Source: an uncultured Endomicrobiia bacterium (GTDB lineage Bacteria > Elusimicrobiota > Endomicrobiia > Endomicrobiales > Endomicrobiaceae). From it: a stretch of DNA of 64,000 bases. The translations under genes and the position numbers were made by a program. The notes below the pieces were generated by a model. The model made no database searches, was not told the DNA's origin, and was given only the letters and a program-made list of their open reading frames with translations. How positions within the stretch are numbered: the first letter of the stretch is position 1; each line of letters opens with the position of its first letter. Shown piece by piece: positions 1 to 7,967 of the stretch. The DNA is taken from positions 58,803 through 122,802 of the forward strand of contig CALHWY010000007.1 of assembly GCA_938040055.1 (NCBI GenBank), written 5' to 3'.

Positions 1-796
1 TAAGTTTATCGGCAAAAGGATAACTCATTCCCAGCTTCAGATATGAAGCATCGGGATAAGCTTCTTTCGCGTAAAGATAAGAAACCCCGCTTGTGATGAT
101 TCCTATCGACGTATCATTTATTTCCATTTTATTTAAAGCGGAGTTTTCGGCGTATTTTTGCAGTTCGAGCAGTTTTGCTTCCAATTCGACATGTTTTTTA
201 TAGGCATTGGCCGGCACCATAACGTATTTGGCGGGATTGGGAGAAAAAGGTTTAAGACCGGCTTCCGTTCTTTCTCCTGTTTCAACATTTTCTTTAGTAT
301 GGGAAACGCGCGTAGTCAGCCTTATAAGAACGGGCGTATCGAATTTTTCGCTTATTTCAAAAGCCGTTTTCGCCATACGGTAAGCTTCGGCCGGACTGCA
401 AGGTTCAAGCATAGGCATTTTGGCGAACTTCGAAACAAGCCTGTTGTCCTGCTCGTTCTGCGAAGAATGCAGTCCCGGCTCGTCGGCAGTCACGACTATA
501 AAGCCGCCTCCCACGCCCGTGTAAACGGAAGTCATAAGCGGATCCATCGCGACATTGACCCCGACATGTTTTGACGAATAAACGCTTCTCGCTCCGGCTA
601 TTGAAGCGCCAAGCGCAACTTCATAAGCCACTTTTTCATTTACCGACCACTGCGCGTCGACTTCGTCAAAACGCGTTAAATACTCAAGTATTTCCGTTGC
701 CGGCGTGCCCGGATAAGACGCCGCGACCTTTAAACCCGCTTCATAAGCGCCGCGCGCCAAAGCTTCGTCCCCTGATAAAAGCTCGATTTTTTTCAT
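1..796 (-). CDS. iorA: Indolepyruvate:ferredoxin oxidoreductase alpha subunit, N-terminal part (runs off the left edge)
   Basis: Translating the complement from the ATG at 796 gives 265 open codons up to the window edge. The product starts MKKIELLSGDEALARGAYEA and continues with a YPGTPATEILEYL segment, the typical N-terminus of IorA. IorA oxidatively decarboxylates aryl pyruvates (from Trp, Phe, Tyr) to aryl-acetyl-CoA and reduces ferredoxin with IorB, in the cytoplasm of anaerobes. Only the N-terminal pyrimidine-binding part of this thiamine-diphosphate enzyme is visible. The C-terminal cofactor-binding and 4Fe-4S ferredoxin parts lie outside the window. An AAAGG about 12 bases upstream could be the ribosome binding site. 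The gene is the last visible one leftward, and iorB would be expected further left. The identification rests on remembered family sequence and is strong. Confidence 0.9.
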   Translation of the reverse strand, partial: MKKIELLSGDEALARGAYEAGLKVAASYPGTPATEILEYLTRFDEVDAQWSVNEKVAYEVALGASIAGARSVYSSKHVGVNVAMDPLMTSVYTGVGGGFIVVTADEPGLHSSQNEQDNRLVSKFAKMPMLEPCSPAEAYRMAKTAFEISEKFDTPVLIRLTTRVSHTKENVETGERTEAGLKPFSPNPAKYVMVPANAYKKHVELEAKLLELQKYAENSALNKMEINDTSIGIITSGVSYLYAKEAYPDASYLKLGMSYPFADKL

Positions 797-1478
797 TGTT
801 GATAAAACCTTTAAAATAGAAGTGTTTTTCAAAAAAACGCATTGTTCCAATTTTATCTTTTTTAGAGGGTTTGCGCAAGGAAAACGATTTTTTTAAAAGT
901 TTTTTTACGCCGACGAAAAATTTTGTTTTGCAGGCCGGAATTTGCAGCCGGCTTTTCAAAAAGGCGCAAAAAATTTTTCTTTTTTCACCATCCGGCAAAA
1001 AACCGGCGGTTTGCGCGCAAAATCCCGGCTTTTGTGACAAAATATACGGTTATGCGCGGGAGAAAATATAAAGCAATTTGTTATATAACAGTCCCGGTTT
1101 TTTTGTTTTTCCGGAGATATTTTCGACCGTTTATAAAATCATACGCAAAACAAAAAAACCGCCCCGGCTGGCAAATGTTTTGCCCCCGCAGGTTGCAACG
1201 GCTTAAAAAGCAAAGACTTTCTAAAAAAAACCGCCGGCAGGAAATGCCGTATTATCGCAGAAAAAGTGAAAATAACATAAAACGAATACTTGGAAATTTG
1301 AAATTGAAAAAAGGAGATAAAAAATGTTTATTTGCGGATATTTTTGACTTTAACGCGCGCAAAAGCATAAAAATTTTCTTAAAGCGCCGCTCTTTTTATG
1401 CGCTCGTATACAAATTCCTCATCATAATGCGATAATGCGGCAAAGCTGAAAACCGCGTCCGCCCGAAGAATATAAAGC
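797..1478. other. Intergenic region without a convincing gene
   Basis: About 680 bases lie between iorA and the methyltransferase gene. Open frames exist on both strands, but their products are Lys/Phe/Arg-rich low-complexity sequences without family features. A good AAGGAG site near 1316 precedes an ATG that opens only seven codons. I see no tRNA, terminator or clear promoter. Long runs of A and T alternate with CCGG-rich islands, a pattern shared by other spacers in this window. Confidence 0.5.
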
Positions 1479-2708
1479 TCATTTCCCGCATTCAAGCAAA
1501 GTATATTCATGGCTGCCTATGTTTTTGCGGACTTTTAATATTTTCAGACCCGCCTTAAATACGCATTCTTCCATTTCGGTTTGGGCGTATATTTTGCTGT
1601 TTCCGTTTGCTATGGCAGTAAAATACAAAGAGGTGTGCGTAAGGGAAAGTTTCGCGGCGGAAAATTTCTGGTTGTCCCAAAAAGGTTCCAATATGTAAAG
1701 CTTCGAATTTGCGGACATAACGGCTTGCGCTTTTTTAAGAATCAATATTATTTCTTCTTTAGAAAAACAGTCTAAAAACTGGCTCATAAGTATAATGTCC
1801 GGACCGTTTACGCCGTTTTTCGCCGCTTCAAAAGCAATCCCGTTTTCTTCTCCGGCCGCGACAGCGCTTCCGGGAAACTTCGTTCCGGGGAACTTTGTTC
1901 CCTTTTTATTTCCAGTTTCAGATATTTCATTGTTTAAACTGCCACAGTTTTCTTCTCCGGCCGCGACAGCGCTTCCGGGAAACTCCGTTCCGGGGAACTT
2001 TGTTCCCTTTTTGAGAATGTCTATCGGATAAAAAACGCATTTTCCGGCATATCCGGCGGCTTGCAGATTTTCTTTCGCTTTTTCCAACTGCTGCGGAAGA
2101 TCCAAAAGCGTAATATTTCCTTTAAAACCTTTTGCAAACAAAGCAAGTTCGAATTTGCCTGTATTGCATCCCACGTCAAAGACATTTTCCGGATTTTCCG
2201 ACAGAATTATCTTTATAACGTCCTCGAAAGCATTATCGGAATAAAAATGGTCAAAAGCGAACCAGCTGCCGCGCGCCCGCTGCGGCAATTGGGAAAGAGC
2301 TTGATAAACGGTAGACCAGCCGCCGAAAACTTTCAAACCTTCCGGCTTTCCGTTCTCAAATGATTCCTGAAGATAAAAAGCGCCCTGATAACAGACGTCA
2401 TTGACAAAATCCATATTGACGCGCGTCATAGAATCATATAAAAAACACCGCACTATTTTAGACGCCGCATATAAACCGCCGCCTTTTGCCGAAACTATAC
2501 CCGCGCTTTCAAGAACTTCAATCAGCGTGCTTACGGCATAATGCCCGAGATTGAGCTTATTTTCCATTTCCGCAAGCGACAGCCCGTCTTTTCCGGCATC
2601 ATCCAAAACTTTGAATATGCCAAGATTCAGCGCCGCTCTTACAGCCTGAAAAGTCAGCGGAGAAAAAGCTATTTTCTGCGCCTCGGACTTTGCGTCAACC
2701 ATTCTCAT
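1479..2708 (-). CDS. SAM-dependent O-methyltransferase-like protein with winged-helix dimerisation domain
   Basis: The product is 409 aa. Residues 1-100 resemble the helix-turn-helix dimerisation domain of plant/bacterial O-methyltransferases (FQAVRAALNLGIFKVLDDAG). Motif I of the Rossmann methyltransferase fold follows at about 178-186 (VFDVGCNTGKF), then an acidic strand end (LLDLP) for SAM ribose binding. Near the C-terminus a segment of the type YILEPFWDNQKF corresponds to the usual substrate-side strand. The methyl acceptor cannot be told from sequence. Between the fold strands ending YPIDI and PDIILMSQF lies an inserted stretch of about 65-70 residues containing two near-identical copies of a KGTKFPGT..FPGSAVAAG unit (see the repeat entry). 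It would form a surface loop if the protein is folded. A GGGG about ten bases upstream of the ATG is the possible ribosome binding site. Confidence 0.75.
   Translation of the reverse strand: MRMVDAKSEAQKIAFSPLTFQAVRAALNLGIFKVLDDAGKDGLSLAEMENKLNLGHYAVSTLIEVLESAGIVSAKGGGLYAASKIVRCFLYDSMTRVNMDFVNDVCYQGAFYLQESFENGKPEGLKVFGGWSTVYQALSQLPQRARGSWFAFDHFYSDNAFEDVIKIILSENPENVFDVGCNTGKFELALFAKGFKGNITLLDLPQQLEKAKENLQAAGYAGKCVFYPIDILKKGTKFPGTEFPGSAVAAGEENCGSLNNEISETGNKKGTKFPGTKFPGSAVAAGEENGIAFEAAKNGVNGPDIILMSQFLDCFSKEEIILILKKAQAVMSANSKLYILEPFWDNQKFSAAKLSLTHTSLYFTAIANGNSKIYAQTEMEECVFKAGLKILKVRKNIGSHEYTLLECGK
1842..2012. repeat. Pair of 66-bp direct repeats inside the methyltransferase gene
   Basis: Copies at 1842-1907 and 1947-2012 differ at a single base. 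They are 105 bases apart, so the reading frame is kept. Each copy contains the self-complementary segment GGGAACTTTGTTCCC and a nearby TTCCGGGAAACT element, so the unit can fold on itself. Both copies are translated in the same frame as part of the host protein. This resembles palindromic elements that insert in frame into genes, such as those known from Rickettsia. I saw no further copy in this window. Confidence 0.75.
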
Positions 2709-2833
2709 AATTTGTGCCCCGTTTCAATTTATTATATTTTTTCTTTTAAAAACGGATTCTTTCCGTTCCGTAAAAATTTGTGTTCCGGCGCCGTTTGCCA
2801 TACGGCAAAAACGTGTTTTGCAGCGCGAAATTT

Positions 2834-3079
2834 TCAGTTTAAAAACAAAAACTTTTCTTTCCAGGTTTTAAATTTTCGCAAATTTTTTTGTTTTTTTTCG
2901 GCGGTGCGTCCTTTTTCGGCTTTTCCGGAAAAGCCGGCATAGGCGCTATTGACGAAATATTCGTATCTGTTGCGGAAAAAACCTTCAAAATCCGCCGTGA
3001 ACTTTTTATCCGTCTGCGCCTGTGCAAAATCCGCGGCAAAAAAGATAAATAAAACCGGCAAAATTAAAGCCCTGCTCAA
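2834..3079 (-). CDS. Small putative exported protein
   Basis: The frame encodes 81 aa and begins with a TTG codon nine bases after the stop of the upstream hydrolase-like gene, so it may be translationally coupled. The first 21 residues look like a Sec signal peptide (hydrophobic LILPVLFIFFAA, then AQA as cleavage site), leaving a basic mature protein of about 60 residues rich in Lys and Arg. No family is recognised and no ribosome binding site is evident. The convincing signal peptide and the tight spacing are the only support. It could also be a decayed remnant of a longer exported protein. Confidence 0.4.
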   Translation of the reverse strand: MSRALILPVLFIFFAADFAQAQTDKKFTADFEGFFRNRYEYFVNSAYAGFSGKAEKGRTAEKKQKNLRKFKTWKEKFLFLN

Positions 3080-3088
3080 AAATATTTT

Positions 3089-4450
3089 TTATTTGATTTT
3101 GCTTTTTATCCATTCCCGTATTTTATCAAGCGCCTGCGCCGAAAACGGTTCATCCTTTCCTGTGACGGACTCCGCGCCGGCTTTCCGAAAAAAATGGTCA
3201 AGTTCCGGAAAATATTCAACCGTAATGTCTTTATTGCCGCCCGCCCGCAGCGCTTTTTTTACAGCTTTAAGATTTTGTCCGGCGGGCACCTGAAGATCTT
3301 TGCCGCCGCCCGCAGCGAATACCGGACAGCTTATTTTTTTAAGCGCGTCGGCCGGATCATAAACAAGATATTGCTGCATTTGTTCGTCATTATAAACGCC
3401 GATATACATACGCATAAAATCCGGCCTGCTTATTCCTTTCGGCATTTCACCGGGCTTAAAAGAATCGAAAGTTTTTCCAAGATAATCGATTACGGCTTGT
3501 CTTTTCTGCCGCCGGTCCCGGCTGCCGGCCGCTATCGCTATAAGGTTTTTGTTTATTTTCAGATCTCTTTTCAGCGTTTTACGTCCGGTGCCGGAAGCTT
3601 TGCCGGCCAAAGCATAACTTTTAAGCATTATATCTTTTCCCGCAAGCCCGGCTCCGGCGAGAAGCACTAAAAAAGCCGCACCTTGTTCTCCTGCGACGCA
3701 GGACGCGGACGCGGGCGCTCCCTGACCGTGGGCGATTATGCCGGTTTTTTTTATGTCGATGTCTTTTCTAGTTTTAAGATATTCAAAAGCGGTTTTTATG
3801 CCGCCGGCGCAGTCAAGCGCGGCGGAAATATTATGCCAAAAAAAAGAAGCGGTTTCGCCGCTCTCGTAAATAAAGACCGCGAAACCGCTGCGCACGAAAT
3901 AATCTGCGACGTATGAAAAAGGAAAGTGGCCGCCGCCGTAGTCTTTTTCGTTGCGGGCGGCGTTTGAATCCGTAAGGATAATGGCGGGAAAAGGCCCCGC
4001 GCCGGCGGGCAGAGCCAGAACTCCCGCGAAATCCTTTCCGGTTTTATCGTCCGAAAAATAAATTTTTTCTTTTTTGTAAGGACAGTTCTCCGAAGCGTCC
4101 GCATTGTTTCTGGCAAAATCCATTCTGAACCCGGTTCCTTTATGCGTCAAAAACCCTCTGATTATCCCGTCTTCGCCCAGAACGCCTCTGTAATATATCG
4201 CGCGATCGTCAATCCCGAAACGCAAAAGCGGCTCTTCAAAAGACAAAAAGGAAACCCGCAGCGTTTTTCCGTCCGGGTCTATGCCGTCAAGCTTCGCGCA
4301 ATACGAGCCGCCGCTAAAACGCAAATCCAAAACCGGGCAAACTCCGCGCTCTTTAAGCCGGCCGCGCCATTGTCCTGAAATATTTCCGGCAAAAACCGCG
4401 CATGAGAAAAACAGCGAAACAAAAATTAAAAAAACTTTTTTCATTTTCAA
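3089..4450 (-). CDS. Exported alpha/beta-hydrolase-family protein lacking the nucleophilic serine
   Basis: The product is 453 aa with a signal peptide (MKMKKVFLIFVSLFFSC then AVFA). Residues about 22-125 form an N-terminal beta-rich domain. The rest follows the dienelactone-hydrolase-like esterase family, in which a GFAVFIYE strand, a KTRKDIDIKKTGII nucleophile-elbow strand and a final DLQVP...LDHFF pair carrying the acidic residue and histidine are typical. In that family the elbow reads GHSEGG. Here it reads AHGQGAP, so the serine position is Gly242, while the acidic residue and histidine remain. It is therefore either a pseudo-enzyme with a binding role or uses a different mechanism. It ends 10 bases from the autotransporter gene upstream on the same strand, which suggests one operon of envelope proteins. 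Confidence 0.75.
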   Translation of the reverse strand: MKMKKVFLIFVSLFFSCAVFAGNISGQWRGRLKERGVCPVLDLRFSGGSYCAKLDGIDPDGKTLRVSFLSFEEPLLRFGIDDRAIYYRGVLGEDGIIRGFLTHKGTGFRMDFARNNADASENCPYKKEKIYFSDDKTGKDFAGVLALPAGAGPFPAIILTDSNAARNEKDYGGGHFPFSYVADYFVRSGFAVFIYESGETASFFWHNISAALDCAGGIKTAFEYLKTRKDIDIKKTGIIAHGQGAPASASCVAGEQGAAFLVLLAGAGLAGKDIMLKSYALAGKASGTGRKTLKRDLKINKNLIAIAAGSRDRRQKRQAVIDYLGKTFDSFKPGEMPKGISRPDFMRMYIGVYNDEQMQQYLVYDPADALKKISCPVFAAGGGKDLQVPAGQNLKAVKKALRAGGNKDITVEYFPELDHFFRKAGAESVTGKDEPFSAQALDKIREWIKSKIK

Positions 4451-4460
4451 ATATTTTGTC

Positions 4461-6752
4461 TCAGCCGCCTATATGATAAATCAATTTGAGCATTGAATCG
4501 AAACCCTCGCGTTTGCCGCAATAACCGCGCAAACCCAAATCCGCCGACACAGACCCGGTTTTAGCCGATACACCTATTTCGCCCACGCCGGTGCCCCCTT
4601 TTAAAGACGGAGAATCTATGGAAAAACCGTGTATTTGCGCGCCTATTTCGCCGCTGAATTCGTATTCGAACTTTGCCGCCGCGTAAGGAGTAAAAAAGCG
4701 GCCGGCAGAATAATAAGCTTTTGTTTGCGCCTGCAATCTGTGCGAATTTGAAATATCGAACTTAAGCGTTTCTCCCGAAGATAAATACGTATCGTCGCTG
4801 TCTTGATATATAAAAGAATATTTGACGCCGGCGTCCAAGCCGAACTTTCCGGCAGGCTTAAACACGTATCCGCCGCCGGCGTTTAATCCGTAATACAGAC
4901 AGTCGGTGGAATAAGAGGTTTTGGCTCCCATAATGCCGAGATCCCTGCTGCTGAAATCGTTCTTTATTTCTCCAGCCCTGCCAGCCAGCGCAAAATAAAA
5001 ATTTTCCCGGTCTACATGCCCCAATATGCCAAATCCGGTATAAAAAGAATCTCCGTCTCCGCGCACTCCGGCAAAACCGTGGAAATTATTATATGAATTG
5101 TAATCTCCGTGCCCGTGTTCAAGAAAAGCTCCGAAAGCAAGTTTATTGTCTTCGCTGAAAATAAGACCGCTTGCAAGACCGCCCATAACCGAAAACCCGT
5201 TTACGTCAACATGCGATCCGGTATGCGTTCTCGATTTTCCCGCCGAAGCGGCGCTGAAAACGGAAAAAAACGATTCCCCTTTAACCGCCCGGGCCGCTTC
5301 TTCGACCGCAAATTCGCCTATCAGTTCGCCGCCGGCTTCAAGCAAAATCATTCCCGCCGCCATGCCTTCGGAAAAAGCTTTTGTCTGCGGATTAAGACCC
5401 GCATCCGAAACGGTCGCGGTCATTTCTTTTTCATTTATGCCGTAATCGAATTTATAAACAAGTCCCGCCCCGTGAAAGCCGTTTACTTTATGCGCGCAAG
5501 GAACGCCGTCCAGCCCTTCCGCGGCGCTGATAAGAATGATTTTGTCTCCTTTTTTAAGCGCGGTTTTTTCCGAAGCTATTGTAATTCCTATTTTTGAGCC
5601 GGAAATGTCGGAACGCCCTTTTATGAAAAGCATCGTATCTTTGTCCGCGGAACCGCCGTCAAGAAAAAAGTTAATATTTTTTCCGGCCGCCAGCAGATTG
5701 CCGCTCATTGACGCGCCCTTTCCCAGAACGTTTAATGTGCCGAAAGCGTCAAATCCGCCCGAAAGATATTCCAAAGCGTCCAAATGCCTCATTCCTGCAA
5801 GATTGACGGTATTGAAAAATACGCCGCCGCCGATCGCCCCGTTACCGCTTATACGAGTATTATTATCGACAATGTTTAAAACGTCCGCTTTAACATTCAG
5901 TCCGCCGGAAACGGGCTGGGATTTATTGCATGGAGTTATTTCACTTTCATTGTCGGAGTATGACATATTAAGCGATATAATCTGCGCGGACAGAGAATGC
6001 GCGCTGAAAACAGCGCCGTTTTCGGCACCTCTGTCAAGCATCACAAGCTCTTTCACATTTACATCCCCGCCTTTAAAACCCGCAGAGCCGCCAGCGCCGC
6101 CGTCAGATCCCGGCGCTCCGGACATAATAACGATTTTGTTCTTCTTGACATTCGCGCCGTTATAAAAAGCCGAACCGCCCCGGCCGCCGGAAGAAAAACC
6201 GTCTTCCCCGTTTTGCGCTCCGCCGAAACCTGCTCCGCCTTTGCCCGGATATTGTTTCTGTTCTTCATAATTATAATAACCGGGCTTGCCGCTTCCGTCA
6301 TAACCGGCGCTTCCGTCGCCTATATAGCCTCCGCCTCCGCCCCCGCCGGCGATTTCAGGAGAGCCGCAGCCTCCGTCGAGATTTATATGTATATCTTGTT
6401 GGTTTACGGGATTCCATCCGGAATATCCGCCCTGTCCGCCGGCGCAGCCGCCGTATTGCGGGTTTATCCCTCCGCCCCCTCCCCCTCCGAGAATATAGAG
6501 GTCGTCATGGGCAAGAGCATTTTGCGGCCGGAAAGAAAAGAGAAAAAACAATAAAAGAAAAAGACATAAAGAGCCGGAAAAAAATCCGCGCTTTTGCGCG
6601 GAAGCGGTTTTAAAAAATGTCCGGAAAAACGTTTTCATTGGGTTTTTGACGCTTTGTGCGGCATTATAATCCCGCGCAAAAACGTTTAAGCTCAAAAAAG
6701 AACTTCCGCGGAGGCGGTTTCGGATTGCGGTTGCGGTTTGTTTAAAAATCAT
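4461..6752 (-). CDS. Gly-rich autotransporter (type V secretion) outer-membrane protein
   Basis: The product is 763 aa. The ATG at 6752 has a good GGGAGA site seven bases upstream and gives a long N-terminal extension before the hydrophobic core (SLCLFLLLFFLFSF) and an ALA cleavage site near residue 80, like the extended signal peptides of many autotransporters. A later ATG at 6638 would give a more ordinary signal peptide but lacks a site. Residues about 85-210 are extremely Gly-rich with runs of seven or eight Gly. A short beta-helix-like passenger follows. From about 490 to the end comes a 12-strand autotransporter barrel (alternating strands such as NFYFALAGRAGEI) ending in LIYHIGG. The barrel would sit in the outer membrane and display the Gly-rich part outside. 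The final residue is not the usual Phe/Trp. Function of the passenger is unknown. Confidence 0.8.
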   Translation of the reverse strand: MIFKQTATAIRNRLRGSSFLSLNVFARDYNAAQSVKNPMKTFFRTFFKTASAQKRGFFSGSLCLFLLLFFLFSFRPQNALAHDDLYILGGGGGGGINPQYGGCAGGQGGYSGWNPVNQQDIHINLDGGCGSPEIAGGGGGGGYIGDGSAGYDGSGKPGYYNYEEQKQYPGKGGAGFGGAQNGEDGFSSGGRGGSAFYNGANVKKNKIVIMSGAPGSDGGAGGSAGFKGGDVNVKELVMLDRGAENGAVFSAHSLSAQIISLNMSYSDNESEITPCNKSQPVSGGLNVKADVLNIVDNNTRISGNGAIGGGVFFNTVNLAGMRHLDALEYLSGGFDAFGTLNVLGKGASMSGNLLAAGKNINFFLDGGSADKDTMLFIKGRSDISGSKIGITIASEKTALKKGDKIILISAAEGLDGVPCAHKVNGFHGAGLVYKFDYGINEKEMTATVSDAGLNPQTKAFSEGMAAGMILLEAGGELIGEFAVEEAARAVKGESFFSVFSAASAGKSRTHTGSHVDVNGFSVMGGLASGLIFSEDNKLAFGAFLEHGHGDYNSYNNFHGFAGVRGDGDSFYTGFGILGHVDRENFYFALAGRAGEIKNDFSSRDLGIMGAKTSYSTDCLYYGLNAGGGYVFKPAGKFGLDAGVKYSFIYQDSDDTYLSSGETLKFDISNSHRLQAQTKAYYSAGRFFTPYAAAKFEYEFSGEIGAQIHGFSIDSPSLKGGTGVGEIGVSAKTGSVSADLGLRGYCGKREGFDSMLKLIYHIGG

Positions 6753-6828
6753 ACAAAATCTCCCGTATTTTTATTTGTTTTGTTTTATCAGCCGCATAAT
6801 CGTGTTGCCGGCAAATAAATACGTTAAG

Positions 6829-6858
6829 TTGATTTTTTAATGTGATTTTAGATATAAT
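6829..6858 (+). promoter_or_regulatory. Likely sigma-70-type promoter of the rpmH operon
   Basis: TTGATT at 6829-6834 and a perfect TATAAT at 6853-6858 are separated by 18 bases. They lie about 120 bases before rpmH in the divergent spacer 6753-6980. No other element in this spacer scores as well by eye. Confidence 0.6.
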
Positions 6859-6875
6859 ACCAAAGTATTTTTAAA

Positions 6876-6888
6876 GGGGCAATGCCCC
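6876..6888 (+). other. Small G+C hairpin in the rpmH 5' untranslated region
   Basis: GGGGC-AAT-GCCCC sits about 18 bases after the predicted -10 box, so it would be near the 5' end of the rpmH transcript. It is not followed by a T run and so is not a terminator. It may stabilise the transcript end. The role is inferred only from position. Confidence 0.4.
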
Positions 6889-6980
6889 ACACACAGCCAG
6901 GAACGCGTCCCGGCGCAAATTTTAAAAAATTTTTACTTAAGCGGGGTTTTGCTTCCGGCAAATAAAAGGATTATAAACAA

Positions 6981-7115
6981 ATGAAAAGAACTTTTCAGCC
7001 GAACAAAGACAGAAGAAAAAAGAAAATAGGTTTTATGGCAAGAATGGCTACGCCCGGAGGAAGAAGAGTGCTTTCCGCGCGCAGAAAGAAAGGCCGCAAA
7101 ACGATAAGCGCTTAA
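6981..7115 (+). CDS. rpmH: 50S ribosomal protein L34
   Basis: The product is 44 aa (MKRTFQPNKDRRKKKIGFMA, ending GRKTISA). It has the invariant KRTFQP start and the basic RRKKG tail of bacterial L34, which binds 23S rRNA in the large subunit. AAAGGA lies about 11 bases before the ATG. The order rpmH-rnpA-yidD-yidC-jag is the classical one near bacterial origins, and rnpA starts seven bases after the stop. Confidence 0.97.
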   Translation: MKRTFQPNKDRRKKKIGFMARMATPGGRRVLSARRKKGRKTISA

Positions 7116-7122
7116 AATATAA

Positions 7123-7500
7123 ATGCAGCTTAAAAGCCGCTCTTTTTCATACCGCGAAAGACTGCATCTGCAGAAAGATTATAATAAAGTGTTTAAAAAA
7201 GGACGCAAACTTGACAATAAAGCCGTTAAAATTCTGGCTTATAAAAACGAAGGGCAGCAAATCAGACGGCTCGGACTGGTTACCCCGCGAAAAGTCGGGA
7301 CGGCCGTTATCAGAAACCGCACAAAAAGAAGACTGAGGGAAATTTTCAGGACAAACAAGCATTCGTTGGAACCGGGTTTGGATTTAATCTTTATCTCCAA
7401 ACCAGAAACCGCATCGCTGGATTACGGAAGTTTGAAAAAGATAATACTTAACTCTCTTGAAAGCGCGGGACTTTGCTCAAACCGCAGAGAGCGGATATAA
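7123..7500 (+). CDS. rnpA: Ribonuclease P protein component
   Basis: The product is 125 aa, normal for the family. The central RNR signature (AVIRNRTKRRLREIFR) is present and contacts the RNase P RNA. The protein assists the RNA in removing 5' leaders from pre-tRNA. The gene lies seven bases after rpmH and three before yidD, so the three genes are surely one transcript. Confidence 0.97.
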   Translation: MQLKSRSFSYRERLHLQKDYNKVFKKGRKLDNKAVKILAYKNEGQQIRRLGLVTPRKVGTAVIRNRTKRRLREIFRTNKHSLEPGLDLIFISKPETASLDYGSLKKIILNSLESAGLCSNRRERI

Positions 7501-7503
7501 AAT

Positions 7504-7758
7504 ATGAAACGCGCCGCGCTTTTTTTAATAAGATGTTACCAGTTTATTTCTTCCGGACTCCCCCCCAGATGCCGTTTCCGGCCAAGCTGTTCCGCTTATG
7601 CTTATCAGGCAATAGAAATGTACGGTTTTTTAAAAGGCTCTTTTTTGGCCTTTAAAAGAATTGTCCGTTGTCATCCTTTTTGCGCCGGCGGGCTTGATCC
7701 GGTTCCGCCTCCTGAGAAAAAAGGCCGTCCGGACAAAGAGATTAAAGACTTAAAATAA
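7504..7758 (+). CDS. yidD: Membrane protein insertion efficiency factor YidD
   Basis: The product is 84 aa with the conserved pattern CYQFISSGLPPRCRFRPSCS, the later YAYQAIEMYGFLKG and the CHPF...GGLDPVP end. YidD is a small membrane-associated protein that helps YidC insert inner-membrane proteins, and it sits here between rnpA and yidC as in many bacteria. Three conserved cysteines are visible. The 209-base gap to yidC holds no gene I would support. Confidence 0.96.
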   Translation: MKRAALFLIRCYQFISSGLPPRCRFRPSCSAYAYQAIEMYGFLKGSFLAFKRIVRCHPFCAGGLDPVPPPEKKGRPDKEIKDLK

Positions 7759-7967
7759 AATCCGGCATGCCCGGGCGGATGATGAAGAAACGTACAGCTG
7801 AAAAAGAGAATAATAATTTAATTACGGCAGATAATAATAACATTGCTGATTGTTTTGCTTTTGCAGAAGCGGCTTATCCGCCGGCAACCGCTTCCGGCGC
7901 GGGGCGGAAGCGTTTAAAACGCAGTTTATTTATTATTTTTCAATTGCCGTTATAAAAAGGACTTTAA

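Noticed and set aside
158..574. Plus-strand open frame of 138 codons at the left edge
   Set aside because: It is antisense to the clear iorA frame on the minus strand, and its product has no family features.
923..1435. Open frame of 170 codons in the iorA-methyltransferase spacer
   Set aside because: The product is Lys/Arg/Phe-rich low-complexity sequence without ribosome binding site or recognisable domain.
7767..7955. 62-codon frame between yidD and yidC
   Set aside because: No ribosome binding site, and the composition is unlike a conserved protein. The usual gene order has nothing here.
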